Part shown: one piece after another, positions 8,515 to 17,273 of the stretch | Layout of the letters: each line of letters opens with the position of its first letter | Position numbering within the stretch: the first letter of the stretch is position 1 | Origin: a virus | IMG/VR virus record: IMGVR_UViG_3300024243_000011 | Location: 1-64,000 of that record | Direction: 5' to 3' (one strand) | Length of the DNA stretch: 64,000 nucleotides | Notes under the pieces: model-generated | What the model saw: only the letters and a program-made list of their open reading frames with translations | The model's database searches: none | Told to the model about the DNA's origin: nothing | Program-made: the position numbers and the translations under genes

Positions 8515-8855
8515 CATTAATTAAGCCAGATCAAATTGAAACCATTAAAAAACAAATGGCATCACAAAAGGTTGTTAACATTCACTCTTACAAAAACATA
8601 AAAACAGTTTATGATTTTTATGAAAACAATTTACGAAAAATTGATTCTAAGTTTGACAATGTATACCAATGTAGGCTTGACAGTATTTTTGTTTTGTATG
8701 TCGATAAAGAAACTGGGGAGTTGACTTTACATAATGATGAGATTAAAAAAGATGCAACAACTGTTTTAGTGAGAGAAAACAACTTGGCATTTCTTTCAAA
8801 GGATGGCAAAAAGGCCATTGATTTTCCTTTAGAAATTGAAGAACTTGAATTATAA
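8508..8855 (+). CDS. Uncharacterised 115-residue protein
   Basis: It starts at ATG 8508 with AAGGAGG upstream, overlapping the previous gene by 7 bases. The protein is mixed alpha/beta with FVLYVDKETGELTLHNDE (about residues 64-81) and an acidic end. It lacks Cys clusters, membrane segments and the VWV motif. I do not recognise it. Confidence 0.55.
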   Translation: MLTLIKPDQIETIKKQMASQKVVNIHSYKNIKTVYDFYENNLRKIDSKFDNVYQCRLDSIFVLYVDKETGELTLHNDEIKKDATTVLVRENNLAFLSKDGKKAIDFPLEIEELEL

Positions 8856-8862
8856 TTAAATT

Positions 8863-9282
8863 ATGAACGATATTACTATAAATATACCCAATAAAAGCTA
8901 TCAGTTTAAAGAAGGTGATTATGTTTGGGTTAACAATGCTGACTACAAGGGCTTAGGATTTGTTGATAGGGTTTCCAAATGGGATATTGAGAAAAGCCAA
9001 TATAAAATTTGTATAATTTCAAAAACTGACCAAAAAAAAATTAATGAAAGTTGGTACGCACCAGCATCAGCACCAACAGCAAAAAAAATAAAAGACATTA
9101 ATGTTAATGTTTATTCTACGATTCAAGGAGATATCCAAGGAGAGATCAGCAAAGAAATCTTTAATATGATGATGCACAATGTATATAACAATGAAAAAAT
9201 ATATTTAATAAACACTATGTTTAGCAAATATGAGGTTTTTAAAGAAATAGAAATAGAGTTGATGGAGGAAAAAAATGAGTGA
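8863..9282 (+). CDS. VWV-family protein with C-terminal extension
   Basis: 139 residues, the longest soluble member here. FKEGDYVWVNNADYKGLGFVD (about residues 18-37) is a clear core. Roughly 85 residues follow, including an Ala/Pro/Ser linker and a helical segment. A GGAGG near its end serves as ribosome site for the next gene, which overlaps by 8 bases. Confidence 0.7.
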   Translation: MNDITINIPNKSYQFKEGDYVWVNNADYKGLGFVDRVSKWDIEKSQYKICIISKTDQKKINESWYAPASAPTAKKIKDINVNVYSTIQGDIQGEISKEIFNMMMHNVYNNEKIYLINTMFSKYEVFKEIEIELMEEKNE

Positions 9283-9604
9283 GCAAAAAAAGGTTGAAGA
9301 AACACGAGGCCTTTCAGATTATGAAAAGCTTGGCAAAAAAATTGGTGAAATTGTAACTAAGAAGCAAGAATCTTATGGTAATGCATTCGAAAAGTCAAGT
9401 GAGGTAGTAAAAGTACTTTACCCTAATGGGATCAACCCAAATCAATATGTTGAAATGTTAACAGTTTTAAGAATTATTGACAAACTGTTTAGGGTGGCAA
9501 CAGATAAAGATAACCACAATGAAGATCCATTTCTTGACATTGCAGGTTATGGCCTCTTAATGACAAAATATAAGTTAGATAAGAAGCGACAAGAAAAAAA
9601 ATAG
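9275..9604 (+). CDS. Nmad1-like protein (DUF1599, nucleotide modification associated)
   Basis: 109 residues. SYGNAFEKSSEVVKVLYP (about residues 35-52), NQYVEMLTVLRIIDKLFRVAT and EDPFLDIAGYGLL match the DUF1599/Nmad1 helical family, which is associated with phage loci for modified DNA bases. The conserved Asp/Glu/Arg pattern suggests an all-alpha NTP-pyrophosphohydrolase-like fold, which is inference. It lies among dUTPase, Nudix and ThyX genes, so a role in the nucleotide pool or in base modification fits. Confidence 0.7.
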   Translation: MSEQKKVEETRGLSDYEKLGKKIGEIVTKKQESYGNAFEKSSEVVKVLYPNGINPNQYVEMLTVLRIIDKLFRVATDKDNHNEDPFLDIAGYGLLMTKYKLDKKRQEKK

Positions 9605-9637
9605 GTATTTTATTAGAAGTTTAAAATAATTATAATT

Positions 9638-10129
9638 ATGAACAAAAATTATTTTTTAAATGAGGTCTTTAATATGGTGGATAAAGATTATAAAATAAAA
9701 TATAAGAATGAATCTTTATTAATGAAGATTCTTGGGTTTATTACAAAACCATTTTGCCCTAAATTTATGACTACATATACAACAACAGTGGGGAAAACAA
9801 TATATTTGCCAACAAAGTTTGAAAGCTTTGCAAAAAGATATCAAATTATGATAATAATGCATGAAAAAAAGCATATTGAGCAATATAAAAAATATTTTCC
9901 ATTTTATGGATTAATGTATTTGTTTTTACCATTTCCAATACTGTTTGCTTATTTTAGGTTAAAATTTGAATGTGAAGCATATGCTATTAACATTGATGCT
10001 AAATTAATTACATATGATGAAGTTATTGAGTCGTTATCTGGACCCACCTATTTTTGGACATGGTATTCTAAAGAAAAGATAAAGAAACTTTTAGAGCATT
10101 ATGTTGAAGAGCTTCGCTCAAAAAGATAA
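9638..10129 (+). CDS. Putative zincin-type metalloprotein (HEKKH)
   Basis: 163 residues. HEKKH (about residues 80-84) fits HExxH, and FECEAYA (about 109-115) downstream could provide the third zinc ligand. A hydrophobic stretch between them (YGLMYLFLPFPILFAYF) suggests membrane contact or a buried helix. It is the first of three HExxH proteins between 9638 and 14412. The substrate is unknown; peptidase activity is inferred from motifs only. Confidence 0.6.
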   Translation: MNKNYFLNEVFNMVDKDYKIKYKNESLLMKILGFITKPFCPKFMTTYTTTVGKTIYLPTKFESFAKRYQIMIIMHEKKHIEQYKKYFPFYGLMYLFLPFPILFAYFRLKFECEAYAINIDAKLITYDEVIESLSGPTYFWTWYSKEKIKKLLEHYVEELRSKR

Positions 10130-10157
10130 TAAAAAAACAAGATAGGAGAATTTTCAT

Positions 10158-10607
10158 ATGAATATTATTACTATTCCAATCAAAAAAAACAAAGTAAGCG
10201 CAGTAACCCCTGCAAAATCTTCAGACACGGCTGTTGGATATGACTTATATAGTCTTGAAGATGTTAATATTTTTGCTGGAGAAACTCATTTGATTAAATG
10301 TGGGTTTGCAGTGGCAGTACCAGAAGGCTATTGTATGATGATTGTGCCAAGGAGTGGGTTAGCTTTGAAAGAAAGCATTACTGTTTTAAATTCGCCAGGG
10401 ATTGTTGATCCTGATTATCGTGGTGAAATTGGCGTTATTTTGCATAAAGTGTATAACAAAATACAACAAACTCCAACAAAAGTTATTCGTGGTGATAAAA
10501 TTGCACAAGCTGTTTTTGTTAAATATTGTGAGGCCAAGTTTATTGAAGTTCCAGACCTTGAAGAAACTAAGCGTGGGGTGGGCGGTTTTGGAAGTACGGG
10601 GAAATAA
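10158..10607 (+). CDS. dut: dUTP diphosphatase
   Basis: 149 residues. It hydrolyses dUTP to dUMP and pyrophosphate, keeping uracil out of DNA and supplying ThyX. The trimeric dUTPase motifs are visible in order: AVGYDLYS (motif 1, about residues 25-32), PRSGLALK (motif 2, about 61-68), GIVDPDYRGEIGV (motif 3, about 77-89), RGDKIAQAVF (motif 4) and RGVGGFGSTG (motif 5, C-terminus). Length is typical. AGGAGA precedes the ATG. The Nudix gene follows with a TAATG overlap. Confidence 0.96.
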   Translation: MNIITIPIKKNKVSAVTPAKSSDTAVGYDLYSLEDVNIFAGETHLIKCGFAVAVPEGYCMMIVPRSGLALKESITVLNSPGIVDPDYRGEIGVILHKVYNKIQQTPTKVIRGDKIAQAVFVKYCEAKFIEVPDLEETKRGVGGFGSTGK

Positions 10608-11095
10608 TGGAAGGTTGTAATTATAAGAAGATATTAAATAGCTGGAATATTTTGGCTGAAAGTAAGGTTAGTGAAAAAGTTCAAGCTGCTGGCATCATTG
10701 CTGTTGCTGAAGATACTGGGGATATATTGTTGGCATTACGAAGTGAATATGTTGATGAGCCTGGAACGTGGGGAACAATTGGTGGTAAGGTTACAGAAGG
10801 AGATGGTTCACTAGGCTTGGGGGCACAAAGAGAGTTTTATGAGGAAACAGGTTATATGGGGCCAATGAAGTTAATTCCAGTTTACAACTACTCAAGTAAT
10901 AACTTTGAATATCAAAACTTTATTGGCTTTGTTCCAAATAAGATAACAAGCTTTGTAAAGAACTGGGAAAATAAGCAGCTTAAATGGATGACATATGAGC
11001 AGTTATTAAAGGTAGGCCCAAAACACTCTGGACTGGCGCTGTTATTAAGTGATAATAACACTTTAGAAAAAATCAAAAAATATTCAAGTAACTGA
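10607..11095 (+). CDS. Nudix hydrolase
   Basis: 162 residues. Nudix enzymes cleave nucleoside diphosphates linked to another moiety. The box is GGKVTEGDGS...AQREFYEETGY (about residues 60-84). Compared with GX5EX7REUXEEXGU it carries one extra residue before the R-E pair, so the alignment is not exact, but the REFYEETG part is intact. WGTIGGKV and the flanking strands fit the fold. The substrate is unknown. It is coupled by overlap to dUTPase, which supports nucleotide clean-up. Confidence 0.8.
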   Translation: MEGCNYKKILNSWNILAESKVSEKVQAAGIIAVAEDTGDILLALRSEYVDEPGTWGTIGGKVTEGDGSLGLGAQREFYEETGYMGPMKLIPVYNYSSNNFEYQNFIGFVPNKITSFVKNWENKQLKWMTYEQLLKVGPKHSGLALLLSDNNTLEKIKKYSSN

Positions 11096-11166
11096 AAATA
11101 TAAGTTCTTTTTATATAAAAAAATAATAATTATAATATTGAAACATTAATTGTTTAGGATAAATTT

Positions 11167-13572
11167 ATGCGAAAAGATGAAACGAAAAATATTGTAAGCT
11201 TTGATTTTGACTCTACTTTGTTAAAATATAAATATGATACAGATTATGGCCAAGTTGTTGAAGGGCCTTCTGAACAGATGATAAAAAAACTTAAGAGTTA
11301 TAAAAACAAAGGATATAAAGTATATATTGTTACTGCAAGAATTGATTGGGGTGATCAAAACTTTAACTATGGTGTCTCAATGGATCATCCAAATTACAAT
11401 CCAACACCAGAAGAGTTTGTTGAACAATATAAATTGCCTGTTGATGGTATTTATTATACAAACAATGAGCTTAAGGTTGACACATTAAAAGAATTAGGAG
11501 TTCAAATTCATTATGATGATGATGAAGAAGAAATAGAGGCTGCAAAGGATGGTGGCATTAATGCTGTTCAAGTCGACATATATAAAGAGGGTAAAGATAA
11601 AAAAATAGATAATATAAGCCACATAATCAATGAAGGAAAGTTTGAAAAAGAAACAACAGATATGTCCAGGTTTATTATCAATGAACTGATTAATAACATA
11701 AAAGGCAATTATTTTCTAAAAGGATCAGCAACTGAAGAAAATTATTTTGCAATACCAGAAAAACATTATAAATCTATACCTGGGATAAGTTTGGCTGCAT
11801 ATATCGTGACTCCTGATACTAAAGAAGTAAAGGTGCCAAAAGATACAATATTAATGAGTGGAGAATACATTCCTGATAATGGGGCGTTGTTTGTAGATAT
11901 AACTTTGGGTAAAGATATGGTTCGGTGGGAGAACGCTAAGGAAAAAATGAGCCTTATTGTAGCGAACCTTAAAGACACAATAAGGCATGAATTAGAACAT
12001 AGCTCTCAAGATGCTAAAAGGTTTGAAAAGTTCATAAAAGTTGGCTATGAGTCCAACAATGAAAACATAGAAGAGTATTATTTAGATAGTACTGAAGTTG
12101 AAGCATATGTTGCTGGCTTATATAAGATGGCTAAGATGCAAAAGAGATCATTTATTAAACTAATTAATATATATCTTAAAGCTATTATAAAACCCCAAGC
12201 TCAAGAGGCTAAAATCAAAGATGTTGATGGGTTTTTGGAGAAAATTAAAAACAAATGGGTTTTGTATGCGAAAAAGAGGTTTCCAAGAGCACAGCTAAGC
12301 GAAGCCAGGACTGGCGAAGACCCAAGAATTAGCATTGTTGATCAATTAAAACCATACTCTGATGATCCGTATGCAATGTTACATATGTCAGACTCAACTA
12401 AGGTGGGAATTAATGTTAAATCAGCGGGTAAATTTGACACTCCAGTAGGAATTTATTTTTATCCCATCAAGTTAATGTGGGCAGACATTTCTAAGTGGAG
12501 CCTCCCATATGCAGGTGAGCGTAAAAATGTATTTATTGCTAAGTTAGATAAAGATATTAAGTTATTAAGGTTTGATAATTATTTTGAAAAAAGTTACAAT
12601 GAAGACATTAAAAGGCTAAAGAGTTTTTGGGAAGGCTTGTCTTTAGATAGGAAAAGGAAAGTTGTATATGCATTTGATGCAAACAAATTTAGTCTTGCAG
12701 ACAAAAACATTAATGAGTTTATAGATAAAATTATTAATGAGTTCAGCCGACATAGAGATTCAAGGCTTTCATATGATGCGTTTAAAATATATAAATTGTG
12801 TTTGATTTTGGCTGAGGGAGGTCGGAACACTACTCGATGGTCTGTCATAATAAACAAAATATTAGGTTATGACGGGGTTTATGACCCCGGCCTGGGCTTT
12901 ATTCATGACAATGAGCCAGAGCAAGTTCTTGTATTTAGTAGCAATAAATTTAAAGTTAAAAAGTTGTTTAAGAATAAACAATATCATGTAATTACAATTA
13001 TGAGTGAGTTGTTTAAAAATCATGACTTAGATAATCATAAATATATGTTAGATTATTTTCATACATTTGCTAAATTGCATAAGTTTATAAGTACAATTAA
13101 GGTTATCAAAAACAATAGGCTTCCTAAAGAAATAAAACATTTATCAAAACATAAAGAGCAAGTTTGGAAAAATATTATATATTTTATAACAAACATATTG
13201 CCAAAAGAAAAAGTTCTTATTAATTATAATAAATTTAATTTTATTAAACATGCTTATTTTAGTGAAAAACTTTTTGACAATGAGGTCTTTTTAGAATTTT
13301 TGGTTAATTTATATGATAAAGATAGTTTATATCACTATCTTTCAGAACAAAATATATTTGAAATTGTTAAACAACTGTTATCTAACAATAAGCTTAAAAA
13401 TAGTGATGGTGTATTTAATCTTTTAAAAGATTTTTACTTGGATCACAACGTAAAGGTTCGAGTGAAACATGACATATTTGTGGATGTTGTAAAGTTGATA
13501 GAAGAAAACAACATAACAAACCAAGATCTTATTCAGTGGCTAAAAAGTAAGAACATTATTAAAGATAAATAA
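11167..13572 (+). CDS. HAD-zincin fusion protein with third unknown domain
   Basis: 801 residues with at least three parts. Residues 9-140 are HAD-like: DFDST at 13-17 (nucleophile Asp and acid Asp), then IVTAR and HYDDDEEE for the later motifs, as in small phosphatases. Residues about 170-345 look like a zincin: RHELEHSSQ with HELEH at 274-278 and a downstream STEVEAYV Glu. From about 400, YAMLHMSDSTKVGIN and TPVGIYFYP mark a domain I recall from large phage proteins but cannot name. A Lys-rich helical C-terminus follows. Fusion suggests a multi-activity, perhaps injected or virion-associated, protein; this is inference. Confidence 0.7.
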   Translation: MRKDETKNIVSFDFDSTLLKYKYDTDYGQVVEGPSEQMIKKLKSYKNKGYKVYIVTARIDWGDQNFNYGVSMDHPNYNPTPEEFVEQYKLPVDGIYYTNNELKVDTLKELGVQIHYDDDEEEIEAAKDGGINAVQVDIYKEGKDKKIDNISHIINEGKFEKETTDMSRFIINELINNIKGNYFLKGSATEENYFAIPEKHYKSIPGISLAAYIVTPDTKEVKVPKDTILMSGEYIPDNGALFVDITLGKDMVRWENAKEKMSLIVANLKDTIRHELEHSSQDAKRFEKFIKVGYESNNENIEEYYLDSTEVEAYVAGLYKMAKMQKRSFIKLINIYLKAIIKPQAQEAKIKDVDGFLEKIKNKWVLYAKKRFPRAQLSEARTGEDPRISIVDQLKPYSDDPYAMLHMSDSTKVGINVKSAGKFDTPVGIYFYPIKLMWADISKWSLPYAGERKNVFIAKLDKDIKLLRFDNYFEKSYNEDIKRLKSFWEGLSLDRKRKVVYAFDANKFSLADKNINEFIDKIINEFSRHRDSRLSYDAFKIYKLCLILAEGGRNTTRWSVIINKILGYDGVYDPGLGFIHDNEPEQVLVFSSNKFKVKKLFKNKQYHVITIMSELFKNHDLDNHKYMLDYFHTFAKLHKFISTIKVIKNNRLPKEIKHLSKHKEQVWKNIIYFITNILPKEKVLINYNKFNFIKHAYFSEKLFDNEVFLEFLVNLYDKDSLYHYLSEQNIFEIVKQLLSNNKLKNSDGVFNLLKDFYLDHNVKVRVKHDIFVDVVKLIEENNITNQDLIQWLKSKNIIKDK

Positions 13573-14039
13573 TGAAAAAGCTGTTAAAAAAAATAATAAT
13601 AGAAGAAACAAAAGAATTATACTATAATGAGTTTAAAGAGAGGTTGAAGAGGGTTAAAGCAAAAAATTCATTAATGTTAGATGATTACGATAGCTTAGAG
13701 GTTGTTCCAATTCGCATATTAGACTTAGCTGCATTTGGAATATCTGATGGGGAATATAAGGTTCCATTAAATATGATAAATATTGTTTACAATGATCTTG
13801 AAATTGCAGAAGGTGAGATTGATCTTAAAGTAAAAAGCGGACAATTTAATAATAACATAGAATGGGCAAAAACTGTTTTATTTAAAGAGCCAATTGAGAT
13901 AAAATATAAGAGTGGAGGGTTTCAGTTGGAAGATGGTCATCACAGATATTATGCAGCAAAACTATTAAACAAACCTTGGCTTTTATCTGAAATTACAATT
14001 GATGATAGCCCAATTAAAGAGTTAGAAAGAAATGAATAG
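13572..14039 (+). CDS. ParB/sulfiredoxin-fold protein
   Basis: 155 residues. The C-terminal LEDGHHRYYAAKLLNKPW (about residues 119-136) is the DGxHR-x3-AA-x-L signature of the ParB/Srx nucleotide-binding fold. The N-terminus (KKLLKKIIIEETKEL) is a basic amphipathic helix also seen at 14399 and 27631. It overlaps the 801-residue gene (TAATG) and the next gene. DNA nuclease or NTPase activity is possible but no other catalytic motif is seen. Confidence 0.7.
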   Translation: MKKLLKKIIIEETKELYYNEFKERLKRVKAKNSLMLDDYDSLEVVPIRILDLAAFGISDGEYKVPLNMINIVYNDLEIAEGEIDLKVKSGQFNNNIEWAKTVLFKEPIEIKYKSGGFQLEDGHHRYYAAKLLNKPWLLSEITIDDSPIKELERNE

Positions 14040-14412
14040 CGGTCTTATAGTTTCGAAATGTTTATTTTGTGGTGAATTAAATGTAATGATCATTTATCCT
14101 AAGCATGAAAATTATTCTTGGTTTAAAGTTGCATTTGAAAACACTAATGCTTTTTTAATGGCAAAAGATAAAATGATTGTTATTGATGGCAACAAGGTAA
14201 GTCAAAGTTGGTTTAAAAGAAAACATATGCTAATTATTCAAGCTCATGAAGCAGCACATTATTTGATGGGACATACGAAAGAAACTGATTGTACCGATGA
14301 GTTGGAACATGAAGTGGATCTGTTTGCAATAGAATTGTTAAAAAAACATAATTATGAAAAAGTAATTGAGTTTTACAAAGACTTTATAGGGGAAAAAAAT
14401 GAAACTAAATAA
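14032..14412 (+). CDS. ImmA/IrrE-like zincin metallopeptidase
   Basis: 126 residues. AHEAAHYLMGH (about residues 73-83) supplies HExxH. ELEHEVDLFAIELL (about 92-105) carries the downstream Glu/Asp typical of M78 (ImmA/IrrE) peptidases, which cut repressors. An N-terminal CLFC pair may bind metal. The small size matches stand-alone phage M78 proteins. It overlaps both neighbours. Attack on a host regulator is an attractive but unproven role. Confidence 0.65.
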   Translation: MNSGLIVSKCLFCGELNVMIIYPKHENYSWFKVAFENTNAFLMAKDKMIVIDGNKVSQSWFKRKHMLIIQAHEAAHYLMGHTKETDCTDELEHEVDLFAIELLKKHNYEKVIEFYKDFIGEKNETK

Positions 14413-14863
14413 GAAAATTATTAACAAAATTATTAAAGAAATCAAAGAGGATAACAAACAAAAGTATGAAAGTTTCTTAAGTGAACTTAAAAATGTTGGT
14501 TTCGATGTCAAAAATACTTATTATGCAAAGTTAGCAAGTAGCAAAAATGTTATATTTTTTGATTTTGATAGCAGCTTGTTTATGGAGTGGAATGGAAAAG
14601 AGTACGAAAATCTTTCACCTAAAAAAATAACATATAAAGAACTTAAACTAGGAATGATGGGGATGAAGTTAAGAAGTTGGGAGAATATATATTTCACAGA
14701 GTTAGAAAGGGGAACAAATCTAATTTTCAACCTTAATAGTTATGACGAAGTTGTAGAAGATGTTGGTGGTAGTGGTGACAGGTTAAAATTTTTAGACTTA
14801 TTGAAGGTCACAAGCAATTATGGTTTTGAAGACTTCGGGACAGGAGAACATTTTAAAGGTTAA
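14399..14863 (+). CDS. Uncharacterised protein with IIKEI helix
   Basis: 154 residues. The N-terminus KKIINKIIKEIKEDN is the same kind of basic helix found in the ParB-like gene at 13572 and at 27631. A NVIFFDFDSSLF segment (about residues 50-61) resembles HAD motif I but the rest of that fold is not evident. The C-terminus is Gly/Asp-rich. It starts inside the metallopeptidase gene. Confidence 0.55.
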   Translation: MKLNKKIINKIIKEIKEDNKQKYESFLSELKNVGFDVKNTYYAKLASSKNVIFFDFDSSLFMEWNGKEYENLSPKKITYKELKLGMMGMKLRSWENIYFTELERGTNLIFNLNSYDEVVEDVGGSGDRLKFLDLLKVTSNYGFEDFGTGEHFKG

Positions 14864-14865
14864 TA

Positions 14866-15609
14866 ATGGAAGAACCACAACAAAAAAAGAGAAACATAGT
14901 AAGAAAGGATAGGGTTTGCCCTATTTGCAAGCGTGTGTTTAAAAATGCTCCCCCTCAAGCTTTACAAATGCATATTTTCAGAGCACATAAAAAAGAAGGG
15001 CAATATGATACATGGTCAGAGAAAACTAAAAAAAGGTGGGAAGACAAAAAGGAAAGAAAGAAGACTGGCAGAAAGCCAGGAAGAAAAAAGAATCCTGAAA
15101 ATTATATCAACTTTAATTGTGCTGAATGTGGGAAAGAGGAAGAGATACGAATAAGGATATATGAAAAGAGAAAGAAGAAAAATAAAGGTGGGTTAATGTT
15201 TTGTAGTATTCAATGCTCTTTAAAGTATTATAGAAGAGATGACATAACAAGAAGTCTGCTACAAGAAAGTTTAATGAGGGCTGAGCTTGCTTGTGAAAAT
15301 TGTGGGTTTGATGACATTATTATGATGTATTATATTGTATACCCAGGTCAAAAAGGATTTAAGTTTAATGTAAATAATACAATTGTTTTGTGTCCTAATT
15401 GTAGGGTGTTGTGGAGAATGGGTAAGGCAAAAATAGACTCAGAAACAAGAGAGTACAAAAGAACTGACATTGCTACTGAAGAAGAAGAATTATATGACAT
15501 TGATACAGATAAAATATTTGATAGTATCGGTGATATTGATACAATTATGGAAGAACATAAAGAAAAAAAGCAAAATAAGGAACAATTGACATGGGAACAA
15601 GTAGATTAG
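14866..15609 (+). CDS. Multi-zinc-finger HNH-like protein
   Basis: 247 residues. A C2H2 finger (CPICKRVFKNAPPQALQMHI, about residues 18-37, ending in H-x3-H) is followed by a Lys/Arg-rich linker, a CAEC...CSIQC ribbon and CENCG...VLCPNCRVLW. The last part resembles the zinc core of HNH endonucleases, but the usual catalytic His is not obvious. DNA binding is likely; nuclease activity is uncertain. The end overlaps the next gene by 19 bases. Confidence 0.65.
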   Translation: MEEPQQKKRNIVRKDRVCPICKRVFKNAPPQALQMHIFRAHKKEGQYDTWSEKTKKRWEDKKERKKTGRKPGRKKNPENYINFNCAECGKEEEIRIRIYEKRKKKNKGGLMFCSIQCSLKYYRRDDITRSLLQESLMRAELACENCGFDDIIMMYYIVYPGQKGFKFNVNNTIVLCPNCRVLWRMGKAKIDSETREYKRTDIATEEEELYDIDTDKIFDSIGDIDTIMEEHKEKKQNKEQLTWEQVD

Positions 15610-16085
15610 TTAAAGAATGGCAAGGAAGTCTTCAAGAGCAAAATGGAAATGTTAATTTTACAAACTGGGTAAGGCCTGATCATGATGCAATTAGGTTAGA
15701 ATATGATGTTGAGTATAAAAACCATATTGTATATTCTTTTGGAGATATTTTTCCAACTTTGGAGGACTTTGAAAGGGCTGTAAAGGATGGTGAAATAGTT
15801 AGCTTAACTAAAAGCTTAGACTCAATGGTTGATAACAGAAGTAGAACGAAAAATATGAAGCAATTAACTAGCTTGTTAAAATCATATAGATCATGGCCAG
15901 AGTTTAGAAACGAAAAAACTACCCAAGCAATTGTTGACGGTTTTAAAAACAATGAACCAATGAAAATGCCATTTATCTTGGAATACGCACCTGATGATTG
16001 GTGGATAATGTCTGGTAACACAAGGCTAGACATTGCATATATGATGGGAATTATCCCAAAAGTTATTATTATAAAAGGATATTAA
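15591..16085 (+). CDS. ParB/sulfiredoxin-fold protein
   Basis: 164 residues. WWIMSGNTRLDIAYMMGIIP (about residues 137-156) matches the G-N/H-x-R-L-x-A signature of the ParB/Srx fold, followed by KVIIIKGY at the very end. The N-terminal two-thirds is unassigned. It is one of three proteins with this C-terminal signature in the window (13572, 15591, 56132). Confidence 0.65.
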   Translation: MGTSRLVKEWQGSLQEQNGNVNFTNWVRPDHDAIRLEYDVEYKNHIVYSFGDIFPTLEDFERAVKDGEIVSLTKSLDSMVDNRSRTKNMKQLTSLLKSYRSWPEFRNEKTTQAIVDGFKNNEPMKMPFILEYAPDDWWIMSGNTRLDIAYMMGIIPKVIIIKGY

Positions 16086-16087
16086 AC

Positions 16088-16318
16088 ATGAGAAGAAAAA
16101 AAAGAGTACAGTTTAATGTGGCAGAAAAAATTTGGGTATGTATTGAGAACATCATAGAAAGGTATGAGGGGGTGGGCAAAATAGTCGGGTCAGAATATAA
16201 AAAATATGGTTATTATTATGTTAAAATTCCGAAACCAATAAATCAAACATATGATCATTTAGTTTATTGGGATAAAATAAAGAAAATAAAAAATGGAGAA
16301 CCGATTGAGCATGAATAA
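16088..16318 (+). CDS. VWV-family small barrel protein
   Basis: 76 residues. NVAEKIWVCIENIIERYEGVG contains the KIWV and YEGVG elements. YYVKIPKPIN supplies the central strand and YWDKIKKIKNG the tail element. The Pro of GPA is missing. It overlaps the next gene by 8 bases. Confidence 0.65.
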   Translation: MRRKKRVQFNVAEKIWVCIENIIERYEGVGKIVGSEYKKYGYYYVKIPKPINQTYDHLVYWDKIKKIKNGEPIEHE

Positions 16319-16649
16319 CACTAAAAAACAAATAGAAAAATATATATTAGAACACATTAATGATGTAGAGAAACAAAAGATTATAAATGAATTCATGGGG
16401 AGATTGCAAAATAAAATGATGTCAATAAAAACAGCAGAAACTCCAATGTCCGTTGCACAAGATATTGATAAAACTGTTGATGTAAATGTAATCAAACAAA
16501 AATATGGTGACAAATTTGTTAAAAAGATTATTGATCTTTATCTTTCTAGGGCAGAAGTCGAAGAGAGTGAAAAGAAAAAATGGGAAGAGGAAGTTAGACG
16601 ACAGTTAGCTAACAGAAAGAAGCTTTGGGGAGAAAGTGAGGGGGTTTAA
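16311..16649 (+). CDS. Uncharacterised coiled-coil-like protein
   Basis: 112 residues from ATG 16311; ATG 16293 is an in-frame alternative. The protein is almost entirely charged helix, with E/K-rich ends (EKQKIINEFMGRLQNKM; EESEKKKWEEEVRRQL). It has no membrane segment, Cys cluster or catalytic motif. Function is unknown; a scaffold or oligomerisation role is only a guess. Confidence 0.55.
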   Translation: MNNTKKQIEKYILEHINDVEKQKIINEFMGRLQNKMMSIKTAETPMSVAQDIDKTVDVNVIKQKYGDKFVKKIIDLYLSRAEVEESEKKKWEEEVRRQLANRKKLWGESEGV

Positions 16650-16979
16650 TTGAAGTCAGGCAGCAAGCTTGGAGAATTAAATCTTTATTTTCTTAATTTA
16701 GATCAAAAAACATTAGCAGATATGATTTGGAAAGTTAACATCCACCAAGCTCTTTACAAGGGAATAACAATTCCAGATCAAACTTATTATGGCCCAGTCA
16801 TTCTAGATAGAAGAAAAATTGGTTGGGATATATTATTATTTCCAAAAAAAATTAAAATGATTAAAACAAGTGAGTACTACATTGGCGTAGTAAGATCATC
16901 AGCTAACTTTAAAAGCGATAGCCTAGATCTTAATTATGCTATTCATTCAGAAGTGGTTAACAAACTAATAGAAATATGA
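16650..16979 (+). CDS. VWV-family protein (LFPKKI subtype)
   Basis: 109 residues from a TTG start. ADMIWKVNIHQAL (about residues 23-35) and TYYGPVILDRR (about 46-56) precede DILLFPKKIKMIK (about 61-73). The last segment matches the minus-strand cluster at 18736 (NILFPKKINVI) and the first gene of the window. The N-terminal 22 residues are extra. Confidence 0.65.
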   Translation: MKSGSKLGELNLYFLNLDQKTLADMIWKVNIHQALYKGITIPDQTYYGPVILDRRKIGWDILLFPKKIKMIKTSEYYIGVVRSSANFKSDSLDLNYAIHSEVVNKLIEI

Positions 16980-16992
16980 TATAATGTTTTTC

Positions 16993-17273
16993 ATGAAAAG
17001 AAAAAGCTATAAGGTTGGAGATACAATTTGGATTAAATCAGGATTACAAATGGAAAGTTTCATCGAACTGATGGTCCTGCTGCTGAATATCATGATGGAT
17101 TAAAATATTGGTATCTAAATGATCAGTTTTATGATCACATCAAAGGAAAGTTGCACAACAACAACTTCCTGATATCAGACAAATATACAGGACCAGTAAT
17201 AATAACGGGAGGAAAAAATAAAACAAAGTTCATGAGAACAATGAACAACAAACACTTGGTAATTGAACCATAA
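16993..17273 (+). pseudogene. Broken hybrid: VWV 5' end joined to MORN-repeat 3' end
   Basis: From ATG 16993 the sequence encodes a normal family start, KRKSYKVGDTIWIKSG. It then runs out of frame into DNA that, read in the +2 frame, encodes GKFHRTDGPAAEYHDGLKYW, LHNNNFLISDKYTGPVII and a NNKHLVIEP end, all typical of the MORN-like genes. The first frame stops at about 17104. A deletion or recombination apparently joined the two gene types, leaving both broken. The 3' frame stays intact to 17273, so it may have decayed recently. Confidence 0.75.

Noticed and set aside
14546-14581. Second HAD phosphatase in the 14399 gene (FFDFDSSLF)
   Set aside because: Only motif I is similar. No motif II-IV or Lys follows in the remaining 95 residues.
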